A stretch of 64,000 bases of DNA from FEN-1297 sp963843605 (GTDB lineage Bacteria; Bacteroidota; Ignavibacteria; Ignavibacteriales; Ignavibacteriaceae): the NCBI GenBank assembly GCA_963843605.1, contig CAWJLA010000005.1:124001-188000 (forward strand). The letters run 5' to 3'. A model generated the notes under the pieces. The model was not told where the DNA came from, did no database searches, and saw nothing but the letters and a program-made list of their open reading frames with translations. Each line of letters opens with the position of its first letter. The first letter of the stretch is position 1. The position numbers and the translations under genes were made by a program. Below, piece by piece: positions 1 through 11,157 of this stretch.

Positions 1-407
1 GAAAAAATTTGCCCGGTTCCTTCAGGTGCATCAACGGTAGTCACTTTCATATCGCCGTAATCGGAAGACAAAAAACTGAATCCGACGGTTCCCATACCGC
101 CGAGATTATAAGTAGCTGCAACATAATTATAAGATACTCCCGCCAGCCAGTTGGTATGGTCGAACAACACTCCGACGCCGTCTATTTTGGCTAAACCCGC
201 AGGGTTCCAAAAGAAAGCGGATTGATCATCGGCTATTGCAACGAATGCACTTCCCATTGCAGTTGCTTTGGCGCCTTCGCTAATTGACAGGAATGACCCG
301 GCAGTAGTTCCCCTTTTAGACACATCCGCAACAAAATTGCTTTGGCAAAATGTAATCGATGTGCTCAGGAATAATATCGTTGTAAAAAGAATAATTCTGA
401 TTTTCAT
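1..407 (-). CDS. PorV/PorQ-family outer-membrane protein, C-terminus cut by window edge
   Basis: The minus-strand reading frame starts at ATG 407 and runs off the left edge after about 135 codons. It opens with a signal peptide ending near T-F-C-Q. A segment with S-V-S-K-R-G-T-T-A-G-S-F-L-S-I, an A-x-A-M-G-S-A-F-V-A-I-A-D-D stretch and W-N-P-A-G-L-A follows. That pattern is typical of the PorV/PorQ (UPF0164-like) beta-barrels, which in type IX secretion carry or receive cargo at the outer membrane. The start lies 12 bp after the stop of the preceding T9SS protein gene, so it is the last visible gene of the symporter/TonB operon. Pairing of a TonB receptor, a large T9SS protein and a PorV/PorQ gene suggests cargo-specific export. 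The family call is firm; the exact role (PorV versus PorQ versus a paralogue) cannot be settled from the N-terminus. Confidence 0.8.
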   Translation of the reverse strand, partial: MKIRIILFTTILFLSTSITFCQSNFVADVSKRGTTAGSFLSISEGAKATAMGSAFVAIADDQSAFFWNPAGLAKIDGVGVLFDHTNWLAGVSYNYVAATYNLGGMGTVGFSFLSSDYGDMKVTTVDAPEGTGQIF

Positions 408-419
408 CTTTTGTCTCCG

Positions 420-3400
420 CTATTTAATTACGGCAAATTTGCCAATGTGTTCACCTATACCGGGCGCATCTACATGATATATGTAAATTCCGTATGCCAT
501 ATCCATTCCGTCATCTGAGATGAGATCCCATGAAATAGAACCGCCATTATTCAAATTCGAATTATCCTTATAAAGCGTTTTTACAAGCGCGCCGGCAATT
601 GTATATATTTTTATTGTACATTTTGCGGGAAGATTTATGAAATCAATCTTCCTGTCGCCGCGGCCGGTGGGATACAACGATCTTGGTTCCCACGAAGCTG
701 TAGCTATATACGGATTAGGTACAACCGAAATATTGGATAAACTTTTATTTGCCAAAGTATTATCCACTGAAGATGATTTCGTAGTGAAGCTGAAATAATC
801 TCCGTTATAGAACGGCTTTTTAGTATAGAATCTGAATATATCACCAGCCTGAGGCATTATAGGTGAAATAGAGGGATTAAACGGAGGCTGATAATGTATC
901 CTCCAGGAATATTTAACTTGTTTATTAACTGGCTGAATTAATACGATATCGTCTCCGAGAGTTAACGATTTCGATTTGTCGTTATCTATAATTTCGGTTT
1001 TTACGGTGTCGCCGGTATTTAAATCCGTTACTATATAATTGACCGGAATTTTGTTATAAGGCGTAGTTGCAACCGTATTATCGAAGAACTCCATTTGATA
1101 ATCGGTCGGCCATCTTACATCGAGACTGGGTGAAGTGTTATCCGGAATTACAAAAAGATTCAGATTACTTTTGCCTACATACCACCCGGTTAAAGTATCG
1201 TTAATTGCAACCGTAGTATCGTTGTTAAATGAAAATACTATTCCGTCAAACGGCAGGCTGAATACTCTGTTCCCGAATATTGTTGCATCAACGCTGCTTT
1301 GAACGGTATCTGACTTCCCGCTGAAATTTCGCACTACATCGTATGAAGCAGTCCTGTAATTTGGAACGACACCGTTCGAATTAAATAGAATTTTATATTG
1401 AGCGCCGTTCATTATTGTACTAGGATTAAGCACCTGGGCGCTCATCGTTCCGGTTCCCAGACCGCCGGCTATTCTGTTCAGATTACCGACAATTTCCGGC
1501 GGTACATAACCTGCTACAGGAGCATTAGGTGTTACAACAGCGCAGTTTTGATCAACAAACGTTATGTTGCCCGGCTAAATCCTGCCTGATAATTTTTGAA
1601 CATTCCGTCGGCTGCAAACCGGATGTCCCGAATGCGGTATCTCCCATAGTATAAGAACAAACAGCATAATAATATGTAACGCCGTTTTGTACTGTAGTAT
1701 CTACAAATGAATGCTGAAGACCGGTATTGCTGCCTCTCCAAAACCTGGCGCCGTTAATACCAACCGGATCGGGCCCGGCAATAGTATCATCTAAATCGAA
1801 TTGAGCTATCGGTTTCCAGTATGTCGGTTCTCCCTGCGAATCGGTAATTAGTTTTATCGTCTTCGAACTGCGGTTCTTCGCTTCTGTATAATTGTATAAC
1901 CTTCAAACGATTTTTTGTAACCCTGCGCGGGATCGTTATGCTCAAAGCCGAGGAATGAATCCCTTGAAAATTCGGCTATATTATCCCAGTAAATAAAACA
2001 CTTTATGATTTCCGGCTACCGCATGAACTGTAGGTTTATAAGGCGGTTTGGAAAAATTATAATTGGCGTTATAAATCTGCTGAACCGTTTCTTTATGGAA
2101 CAGAAGCTGATTCAGATCATTTCCCATTAACAATGCCATCGAAAATCTTTCGCGTGAGACTTTTACCGAGAATAAACGGACCTGAGGCAAACACAAGAGA
2201 AATATTAGCGTTCTGAACAAGAGTATCCCTGAATGCGTTGTTCATTGCATTCCACATAATGTCGTCATTTTTTCCCCACAAGCCCAGTCGGACCGTGAGC
2301 GTTGTCGAGAACTTTAACAGTCATCGATGTTAAACCGATCTGATCGGATTCATCTTTATCTGTTTCGTCGAAATGAGGTTCGCCGTGCGTAGGCATTCCG
2401 TCGCCTTCGCCTACATCGGGCCCCGTATATCCGGGATCGGTCGGTCCGATACCGTCTTTACCGACGTCGTCATTCAAAGGTTCGCCCGGGTCCCATTTAC
2501 CGTTTCCGTTTATATCGGTAAAGGAAATCCAGTTATGGTTGTTATCTATATTATCGTCTCTTCTTTCATCTATCATACCGTCTTCATCATTATCAATTCC
2601 GTCGAATGCATTACCGGGACTTTCGAGATAGGCAAATCCGAAATAGCCTGTTTTCCAGTTACCGGGATTTCCGATTCCGCCGGGTGCCCAGCAATAAGCT
2701 ATATCCAATGGAGTATTATAATAAGCACTGTTTGCGGGCTCAGTAGAGTTTGCACCGCCGACTACCGGGATCTGCATAAAAACCGAAAGCGGTGCTGTCA
2801 TAAGTATGGTCGGATATATTCACGATATCGTAATGCCAGAAAATACAGTCTTCGGCCAACACGTGCGACCATTGAAAACCTCTGACTTCAACTCTTAAAC
2901 CTAGCCCGCCTCTGTCTGAGTCGCTTGCGATTGGGTAATAATTATAGGGTGCGCGCGTATATTTTTTTACTTTTGAATCGTCCAGTACAAAATAAGTTTC
3001 AAAATCCGCATTCGACACGCCCTTACCGAAATACCCGTACCATTTGCCGTTCCAGGTAGGATCCAGTTGAAGAGCCGAGGGCCATTCAGGAGGCAATGTA
3101 GTGGTATCGATATTAACCGCAGGACTTTTACTTTGAGGATTTAAATATCCCGGGACGGGTTCGAGGCCCCAATGAACTCCGGTAATCGGATCCTGGCTGT
3201 CGTATTCCCTGTATCGGGTTATTAAAGGATTAATTCTGTAGCCGGTAGGAGTTGTAACTCTTGCCGCAATAAGTACGGCGGTTCCGTCCAGATTATTATG
3301 CCCCGTGCCGGCAGGCCATTCTACCGAAGGCGCAAACTGCCAGTAACCGACTTCTCCGTAATTATAAAAAAGAGTGTTAATCCTGTTACCGACCATTACG

Positions 3401-3546
3401 CCTTCTCTTTCGTACTGCGAATTTCCGTAAGGTTCCTGCCGGTATAGATCGATTCTAGGATCTTCATTGCCAATATTTACTTGAGCCAGAGCCAGATTGG
3501 AAAGAAGACTTAAGAATAATAGAATAGAAAAAAACTTGCCTTTCAT
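420..3546 (-). CDS. Large secreted T9SS-type protein with Asp-rich calcium-binding-like region, interrupted by several frameshifts
   Basis: Coding potential is continuous over about 1,040 codons but spread over all three minus frames. The pieces are 3546-2765, about 2765-2268, about 2268-2160, about 2160-2010, about 2010-1880, about 1880-1555 and 1555-420. ATG 3546 is preferred over an in-frame TTG 12 bp upstream because it gives a clean signal peptide ending L-A-L-A-Q. The middle (about 2650-2350) is rich in D-x-D/N-x-D-G repeats such as D-I-N-G-N-G-K-W-D-P-G-E, resembling EF-hand or thrombospondin type-3 calcium loops. The C-terminus has P-N-P-Y, a G-R-G-D-R-K-I-D-F segment and ends G-K-F-A-V-I-K, a variant of the T9SS sorting domain. 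Break points at 2765-2766 (CC) and about 2001-2004 (AAAA) sit in short homopolymers. It is 24 bp after the TonB receptor stop. Function is unknown; a surface partner of that receptor is an inference. Confidence 0.6.
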
Positions 3547-3570
3547 TATATGCTCCAAATCGATTTTTTA

Positions 3571-6290
3571 TTAAAACCCTACACTTAAACCAATGCGAAC
3601 CTGCCTTGGCGATGAATAACTTGATGGGTCGTTTATATATTGCTGAAGAGTATTCAAACCGATAATTGTACCGGCGGTATTTATGTCCTGAGTCAAGAGA
3701 TCGTTGGCTCTTCCCGTAGCCGCATTAACATTTTGTTCGTTCTTTATATCAAGAAGGTTGTAAACCAGAGCAAACAAGTTCAAATCGATTCCTCCTACTT
3801 TAAAGGTTTTTTGAGCTCTTAAATCGACATTGTATGTTGAAGGTTTCATCCCGTTATTTTCAAACCGCAAACCCTGGGATATTCTGATATCTTCCGTATA
3901 CGGGAAACCGGAACCGTAATTAAAAATTAGTCCGACATTCCAATTATTTGGCTCACCTAAATTTGCCGAGATATTTAAAGTTGATCTTTGATCCCAATTC
4001 AGAGGAACAAATGTTTTGTTCGTCTCTACCGGAGGATCTGACTGATTGTTATAATAAACCGACATCGGATCTGATGCATCGCCTTCGGCTATTTGGTATG
4101 TATAGTCCATTTTAACGCTGAAATAATCGGAGAATCTTTTATCCAGTGTAACGATAAATCCCTTAACGTTTGCATAGTCTCTGTTTATATAACGTGCATA
4201 TTTATTTCCGTGATAAGTATTTATAATTTCCATTCCGAGCAAGTTTCTTATATCCTGGTAGTAAACCGTAAAATCAAGAGAAAGGTCGGAAGCAAGAGCC
4301 TGCTGCAGACCGAGTTCATATTTAACGGTTCTTTCAGGTTCCATATCCGGATTGCCCATAATAGTTGATAGTGAACCGTTAGGCATTATAATCTCATCGG
4401 AGTTAACATATAAGTTTGAAAAACTGGGGATCTGAAAAAAATGGCCGTAAGAAAAGTGGATTATTCCCCTGTCTGTTATAGGAAATGAAATACCCAGGCG
4501 GGGACTTAACTGCGTTTTAGCCGAAGCTTCAACCATTCGGCCTGCATTTGGAAAGTTCATATCTCTTTCCGGATTGTTCAGATCGTACAGGTACTGGGAA
4601 TTGGATTTGAAGTAATCGAAACGCAGACCGATATTAATAATCATAATATCGTATTCGGCCTTATCCTGAATATATGCTGAAAAAGTTGTCGGATATCTTG
4701 TATATGCCTGATTACCCGGAGAGCCGAGCTGCGGATAAAGCGGTGAATAAATAGAATCGCTTATTGAACCGGTGTTGGGACTTATCAATCCGTTATCATG
4801 ATTATAAAGTTTGTACCAGTTTGCATCAATGCCGATTCCCAGTTTATGTTCTCTGGAGAGCTGAGCATTTAACTGCCATTGAAGAATACTTTCTATGGTC
4901 TCTCTTTCGTAGCGGCTCGATTGCTGACCACCGTACTGAAATGTATAGCCGGAAGTAGGAACACCTTGAGAAGGATCAAGATAGCGCGGATCATACGGGT
5001 CGGCATACAATAGCCTTGATAATCGTAACGGTTAACCGAGAATTTCAACGATTGAAAAACACTTTGCGAGACAAAATTTGCAATCTGGAAGCTGTGAATC
5101 CAGTCGGTAGAATAATGATTCATAATTCCGTCGGGATTCCATGACCATTGCTGACTGAAGTATTTATTCCAGTCCTTATTCCAGAAGAGACTGTATGAAA
5201 TCTTAAAGTTCGGGACGGAATACGTCAGCTTACCGTTAAAAGTATATCTTTCCGTCGGGTTCATCGGAACATAAGTACTGTCACCGGAATGAAAGATTAT
5301 AGGATTACCGCTTATATCCTTCGGACCGTTAAGCGGATTATCCGAAACATTAAATATTTTTTTCCCGTAAAGGTATCCGGGGTTATTATAATAACGGCCA
5401 GTTGTAAAAAAAGTTAAGTGAGAGGAAATTAAAGTCGGACCGCTTAAGCTGAACTCATAATCTCTGGTTCTTAAATTTGAGACCTTGCCCAGATTCGGAA
5501 ATAGGCCGGTATGAGAAGATAAATAATCGCCGGTATAAATAGAAAGCGTTCCGTGAAAATCTCTTGATCCGTCCTGAGTAACGATGTTTACTATACCGGA
5601 CATTGCCTGCCCGTATTCTGCGTTAAATGTACCGCTGATTACTTCCATTTCTCTTATGGAAGAATTTTCAATTTGAATGGGAAGAGAACCGTTGAAAGCA
5701 TCTGTTACCGGGATACCGTCGATTAAATAAGAAACTTCATCCGAACGGCCTCCTCTGAAATGCCCGCCTACTACACCGGCTTGAAGATTTATTATTTGGC
5801 CTACGCTTTCAACCGGCATCATTTTAATATCGTTTGCAGATACCGTTACCGATGAAGAAGTTAAATCTTTCTGGACTAACGGCCTTTTAGCGGTAATTAC
5901 AACCTCTTTTGTGCTGATAGCAGTTACATTCATTTTTACATCGAGTTTAAAAGTTAAATCTATTTTAACAGGCACTTTGTTGATTATAACTTTTTGGAAT
6001 CCTATCGAACTTACAACTACGGTATATTCACCCGGCGGGACGTTGTTTATATAATAGTAACCGTCCACATCCGTTGCCGCGCCCAGATAAGTTCCCTGGA
6101 CAATGACATTTGCGCCTACAATGGGTTCACCGGATTGAGCATCCGTTACTTTGCCGGATATTTTTCCGGTGGTACCGGCAAAAATTGCAAACGGCATGGA
6201 AGCAACCATAAGCAATATTAAAAATAGTCTTCGCGTTTTCTCGAAAGGATATTTAAAATAAAATTCATTCGGATTGTTGTACTTACGCAT
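3571..6290 (-). CDS. TonB-dependent outer-membrane receptor with N-terminal carboxypeptidase-regulatory-like domain (one frameshift)
   Basis: Starts at ATG 6290 with a signal peptide ending near F-A-I-F-A-G. A G-K-V-T-D-A-Q-S-G-E-P-I-V-G-A-N-V domain follows, the CarbopepD_reg-like extension common in Bacteroidota receptors. The plug domain then contains G-G-R-S-D-E-V-S-Y-L-I-D-G-I-P-V. The barrel has alternating aromatic strands and ends R-I-G-L-S-V-G-F with a terminal Phe. The frame breaks at 5009-5010, where AA (plus strand) should be AAA; restoring one base joins Y-D-Y-Q-G-Y to L-Y-A-D-P-Y-D-P and gives about 906 residues, normal for the family. No SusD gene is adjacent, so it is not a classical SusCD pair. 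Position between the CBM9-like and T9SS protein genes, downstream of a symporter, suggests uptake of glucan oligosaccharides (inference). Confidence 0.85.
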
Positions 6291-6299
6291 GGTCTCTTT

Positions 6300-6389
6300 C
6301 CCGATTAGTAAAATAAATAATTAATCGAGCTTGCTCGATATTTATTAGCGCAAACCCGGTTAAACCGGGTCTGCACTAAAAGAACATTA
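6300..6389 (-). terminator. Intergenic region with two hairpins between the CBM9-like gene and the TonB receptor gene
   Basis: Two inverted repeats lie in the 99-bp gap. One is built on ACCCGG/CCGGGT around 6354-6370. The other is a near-perfect palindrome ATCGAGC-TT-GCTCGAT around 6324-6339. Neither is followed by a long T run on the minus strand, so they may be attenuators or mRNA-stability elements inside the operon rather than full terminators. Confidence 0.4.
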
Positions 6390-8965
6390 CTACTTAAGAA
6401 GCATCATCTTCTTGACACTCTGGAAATTACCGGCATTTATACGATAGATATAGACACCGCTGGCAAGTTTTGAAGCATCAAAGCTAACGGTATGTGCGCC
6501 GGCAGTCTGGTAGTTATTAACAAGTGTAGAAACCCTCCGGCCGAGTATATCATAAACAGTTAAAGTAACCATACCGGGTTTCATAAGATTGTATCTTATG
6601 CTGGTTGAAGGGTTAAACGGATTTGGATAATTTTGAGACAAGTTATAACCGTTAACCGTTCCTGCTGATTTGTCTTTAACACCGGTAACGTTCCATTGAT
6701 CGCCGATCCATGTATTGGTCCAAACAGCTACGTTAGCATAGGAATTGCCGTTTGCAATCGAGGAATAATCAAGTTGACCGTCTCTTTGAGTTGCACCGGT
6801 TGTGACGGTTCCTAATTCGATGTCAAAAGGAATTCTCATACCGATTTGCGGAACAAAAACGTTATCGGTTCTTGTATTGCCGCCGTTTGCTTTATGTGCA
6901 ATATCATCCCATGAAATTTTTGCTTCAAAGTTATAGCCGGCCATAGGATCGGGGAATCTCTGATCCCAGAAGTAATTCGGACCGGGAACCGCTAATGAAT
7001 CAATTCCAAAATTATCAACGATTACTCTATCCTTTGCAAACCTAAAATGATAATCAGGACTAGCACCTCCTACTAATGAAGTGTGCGATGCACCGTGCCA
7101 GTTATATAGTCCGAGGAATAAATCGGTTGCGGTATTTAACCATGAAGAATTAGCTGCGTCAAAATAAACGTTGTTAGTGTTAATATGTCCGGCTACATAT
7201 AAATAATCTTTATCCACTGCTACATAAACATCACCGGAACTAATGGTATCATTTGCAATTTTACTGCCGGGCACTATTGTACCGCTGTTGTCGCTGGAAT
7301 ACAAACGGAAAGGTTTTATACCGGCTGCTTCCCACTCGCTGATATCGCCGTCAGCCTGGAAGTTAGCAGGAGGTTCCGGGCTTATAATTGCAACTCCAGT
7401 TGCCATGTTTGTAGTTGCTCCGCCCGTAGAACCCGGGGAACCTAAAATGCCGGCAGCATTACGGCATACAACTGCATAATAATAAGATACATTCTGATCG
7501 GTCGCCGGAGCAATTAATTTGTGAATTGCTAAATTTGTTCCGTGTCCGATTCCGGTAGCCGCAACTTCAACGCCCTTAGCAGTAATATCCGTAATTTGAT
7601 TTAAAGAATAATAAACGCTATATGATTCGTTTTTCTGACCGGGAACATCAGTCCATATAATTGTATTCGAATTGTCGCCGTTTGCAATAACTGAAACTCC
7701 GGTAGGAGCTGCCGGCGGAACAACATCAATTTTAGGATTACCTGTCCAAATATTTGTAAGATACACGTTCTTACCTACCTTACCGTCGGCTTGAGACATT
7801 ATTTGCCAAACTGTAATGTTTCCAGGATTAAAAGGTGTTGATAAATTTTGATCCTGTCTTGCATTTATATCGCGTAAGGCTACCGTGTAATTATGCCATA
7901 ATGTATCCTGTACAACATTAAAAACATAACCAACCTGAGCCGTTCCGTCTTCAAACTGAACTCTCATTGAATCTACGCCGGTATCGGCTTTCATTGTAAA
8001 GTGAAGACTGTCAACCGACCATCCGCCGGATAAGTTAAAAGCCGGCGCAACATTAAATCCTACACCGTTCCAGCCGCTTCCCCATTCGTCGCCCATTACC
8101 CAATGCAGAGCATTTGAATTAGGAACAGGACCTTTGTTAGTTTCAACCTGCATCGAAGCTTGTCCCCAAGTAAATGCAGTTAAACTAGTCTGATCCGAAG
8201 GTACCGCAATTCCGTTAAAGATTACGAAAGGCACTGGTTTGTTACCGCTTCTTTCGAAATTATCAATTTTGATTTCAAGAGAATCTGCTGGTACATTTGT
8301 CCATCCTGCTGGCGGATTAGGAGCGGCAGATGTAGTAGTTGTGACGAAAACGATATTCCACCCGACTAATTTATCAATGTTAAGTTTATCGTCGTTATAA
8401 GTAAAACCGCCCCAGTTACCCGGTGCTACAACAAACCCGGAATCGCCAGGCGTTATAGTTCTGCCTTGGGAATTTATTTCATGCAGCGGAATTTTTAACT
8501 CCATCCAATCGGTTGTCGCATCAAGTACAACATCATTCTGGTAGATATAAGTTTCAGTCTGATCCGTACCTGTTAGTTCCCTGGTCGATAAGCTGAATTC
8601 TGAACGACATATACTGCGGGATATGTCGGAGCTTTAACTATTTTTAAGTGAAGTCTTAGAGTATCGCTCGAACTCCAATCCATCACCTGCCCGGCAGGGA
8701 GTCTATATATTATTTGAGAATAACTGCCCCAGGCATGCAGAGAATCTATCGCAGTTTTTACGTCTATAGAAGCAGCGCCTTCCACTTTATCGGTAGAATC
8801 CTGTTTCCAGTGCAAATAGCTATTGCCGGCTTCTACATTTGACGTCCATACAAAATTTGTATCAGCGGCAATATTGTCAAAACTCTGAATCTGCGAAGTT
8901 TGAGCATAAGCGCTAAAGGACCACGCAAATAGAGCCAACAGAGCAGGTAAAATAACTTTTTTCAT
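6390..8965 (-). CDS. T9SS-secreted protein with FN3-like and CBM9/DOMON-like carbohydrate-binding domains (one frameshift)
   Basis: Starts at ATG 8965 with a signal peptide (M-K-K-V-I-L-P-A-L-L-A-L-F, cleavage near S-A-Y-A-Q). It runs about 858 residues once one missing base near 8585-8600 is restored; the two halves then join through an E-L-T-G-T-D-Q-T-E-T-Y segment. The N-terminal half looks like galactose-binding jelly rolls. An FN3-like domain (A-P-T-G-V-S-V-I-A-N-G) follows near residue 440. Next is a CBM9-like domain opening F-Q-A-D-G-D-I-S-E-W-E, with D-L-F-L-G and a final W-D-D-I. The C-terminus is a T9SS type A sorting domain (N-Y-P-N-P-F-N-P, then G-V-Y-I-Y and K-K-M-M-L-L-K). It is co-oriented with the symporter 64 bp upstream. 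A glycan-binding surface role is likely, filling the place of a SusD/SusE protein; that role is inferred. Confidence 0.7.
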
Positions 8966-9029
8966 GGGTTATCTTCCTTTTTGGTTAATAGATATTAGTT
9001 AATTATTTGAACACTATTTAAGAAAACTA

Positions 9030-10658
9030 CTAGAACCACAAACTCCACAGCCCGATAATTAATAAGACTATAAAAGCAGACATCATAAAGTTCACTCTTA
9101 AAGAACCTTTTGAACGGCTGCTTGATAGATTTACAACAAGTTCCGAAAAGCTGTTCGGGGCCAAATATTGTACGGAAGAAATACCGTAATTTTTCTTTTC
9201 TTCCGGCAAATAACTTAAAGCAAGTATTACCACAGTACAGAACAAAAAAAGGAAAATTGAAAAGTGTAAAAAATTAATGCTAACTATCGGAGAGAATACT
9301 CCTGCACCGGCCAGGTTGGTTCCGTAAATTAATTCCAGAATGAGCCGTAAAAATCCTATTCCTTCGCCGAAATTAAATGTTGTAATTGCAGCCTTTGCAT
9401 TCACTTTCTTTAACAAAAATCCCCATAAAAAAACCGCTGTGATGGGTGGACTGAAATATCCCTGCAGGCTTTGAAGATAGAGATAAACCTGGGAACTGAT
9501 CAGTTTAACCAGAGGGACACAAATAATTGCTAGTATTACTATAACTGTTGTAGACAGTCTTCCTACAAGAACCAGTTCTCTCTCGGAAGCATTAGGATTA
9601 TTAACTTTGTAAAAATCATTTGTGAAAAGCGTAGATACGGTATTAAATACACTTGAGAGCGAAGACATAATCGCAGCCAAAAGTCCGGATAAAACTATAC
9701 CTTTAATTCCTATCGGAAGTATATTGCTTGCTATGAGCATCGGGTAAGCTTCATCCCCTTTAATTCCCTGAAACAACGCGGCAGCGATTAAACCCGGCAA
9801 AACCAAAATAAATATGGGCAGTACTTTTAAAAGCGCCGCAAATAAAGATCCCCGCTGAGCATCATTTATCGATTTTGCGGATAAAATTTTCTGAACGATA
9901 TACTGATCCGTCACCCAATACCAGAAGGCTAAAATGGGCGCTCCGAAAATGACACCGGTCCACGGATAATCCGGATCTTTAATTGACTTAAACATATTAA
10001 AGAAATCGGGAGGCAATTTAGCCTCTAATCCTGAAAATCCGCCTACCGCTTTAAGGCCGAAAATGGTAAGAAGAAGAGCACCGATAATAAGTACAACTGC
10101 CTGAAATACATGCGTTTTCATTACAGCGGTAGCTCCGCCCAGCACCGAATATAATCCGGTAAAAAGTATTATCATGATGGCGGAAGTGTAAATATTCAAA
10201 CCGAACATTTTATAGAATAAAATACCGCCTGCAAAAAGTGTTACAGAAATTTTTGTGAAGATATATATTACAATTGAAATTATTGCGAAAGGTTTTCTAA
10301 GCGAGGGGTCGAAACGCTTTTCAAGAAATTCGGGCGTTGTAACCACACCTGCTTTAATATAAATGGGAGCTATAATCCATCCTAGAAGAATTAAAATAAA
10401 GATAGCCATTAATTCGAATTGCCCTACCGCCAAACCTCTTGCCGCACCGGCGCCGGCCAACCCGATAAAATGTTCGCTGGAAATGTTAGCTGCAAATATG
10501 GAAAGCCCTATTGTCATCCACCCCATTTTTCGCCCTGCAAGAAAATAGTCTTCATAACTTTGGTCCTTTTTACTCGAGTAATAAAGTCCCAGGCTCAAGA
10601 CTATAATCAAGTAAACAAGAAGAATAAGGCTGTCCAAAAAAGTAAAAACAACTTGCAA
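9030..10658 (-). CDS. Sodium:solute symporter (SSS family, SGLT/SglT-like sugar transporter)
   Basis: The 542-residue protein has about 14 hydrophobic segments. It carries SSS-family hallmarks: an N-terminal D-Y-F-L-A-G-R-K-M-G-W motif after the first helix, F-A-A-N-I-S-S-E-H-F-I-G-L-A-G-A-G, W-Y-W-V-T-D-Q-Y-I-V-Q, and A-A-I-M-S-S-L-S-S-V-F-N in the sodium-site region. W-Y-W-x-T-D-Q is the pattern of sugar-transporting members. Start is TTG at 10658; no in-frame ATG fits the first helix better. It heads the minus-strand operon leading into the CBM9-like protein, TonB receptor, T9SS protein and PorV/PorQ, so it is the probable inner-membrane importer for glucose or short glucans released by the locus. 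Substrate is inferred from context. Confidence 0.88.
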   Translation of the reverse strand: MQVVFTFLDSLILLVYLIIVLSLGLYYSSKKDQSYEDYFLAGRKMGWMTIGLSIFAANISSEHFIGLAGAGAARGLAVGQFELMAIFILILLGWIIAPIYIKAGVVTTPEFLEKRFDPSLRKPFAIISIVIYIFTKISVTLFAGGILFYKMFGLNIYTSAIMIILFTGLYSVLGGATAVMKTHVFQAVVLIIGALLLTIFGLKAVGGFSGLEAKLPPDFFNMFKSIKDPDYPWTGVIFGAPILAFWYWVTDQYIVQKILSAKSINDAQRGSLFAALLKVLPIFILVLPGLIAAALFQGIKGDEAYPMLIASNILPIGIKGIVLSGLLAAIMSSLSSVFNTVSTLFTNDFYKVNNPNASERELVLVGRLSTTVIVILAIICVPLVKLISSQVYLYLQSLQGYFSPPITAVFLWGFLLKKVNAKAAITTFNFGEGIGFLRLILELIYGTNLAGAGVFSPIVSINFLHFSIFLFLFCTVVILALSYLPEEKKNYGISSVQYLAPNSFSELVVNLSSSRSKGSLRVNFMMSAFIVLLIIGLWSLWF

Positions 10659-11157
10659 ATATTTTCCGTTTTTTTCTCTTGTAGTGTCACAAATAATGCC
10701 AAGTGTTTTTTTACAAAGGCGAGTTCATATTAAGTGAAAAATGGAAATAGGAAATTCAAGCGGCTGTGTATCTTATTAAATTGATAAAAAGTGAATTATT
10801 ATTCTAATAAAAACAAAAATTTTGTGCAGAAGTTTAAATGAGAATCCAGTAAGTAATGATTTAGGATGGATAAAAAATATTAATGCGGAATTCAACCGAT
10901 CATGCTCGGGAACGAAATCCGGTTGCATTTAAAAATCGCATGTTGAATATAAGTTGAGTGTTTCAACGGCCATTAATTTTTATAGCTTTAATAAGGCTCG
11001 AGCACGATGGGTTTTTATTAAGCTAATAAAATGGAATTATCTTTTTAATAAAAATCAGTTAAATGTTTGAGAATTAATTTTATAGAAATGAAACCCGCAT
11101 TCAGCACCAAATAGTTTAAGAACGTAGCGGCCGAATGCGAGTCTTGTGTTTATTAAA
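10659..11157. other. Intergenic region between the GH5 gene and the symporter operon
   Basis: This 499-bp AT-rich stretch has no credible gene. It contains a weak -24-like promoter candidate near the symporter start and, just 3' of the GH5 stop, an inverted repeat CGCATTC (11096-11102) with GAATGCG (11133-11139) around a 30-base loop. The repeat could end the GH5 transcript. Nothing else was recognised. Confidence 0.5.
10686..10702 (-). promoter_or_regulatory. Weak sigma-54-like -24 element upstream of the symporter operon
   Basis: On the minus strand the sequence reads TTGGCATTATTTGTGAC. The -24 half (TTGGCA) is good. The expected TTGC at the -12 position is replaced by GTGA. It shares TTGGCATTATT with the better site upstream of the GH5 gene and lies about 30-45 bp before the TTG start. 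Support comes mainly from that similarity and from the nearby NtrC-type regulator. Confidence 0.25.

Noticed and set aside
2373..2885. 170-codon plus-strand frame
   Set aside because: It is antisense to the T9SS protein coding sequence, and its residues mirror the Asp-rich region; no independent support.
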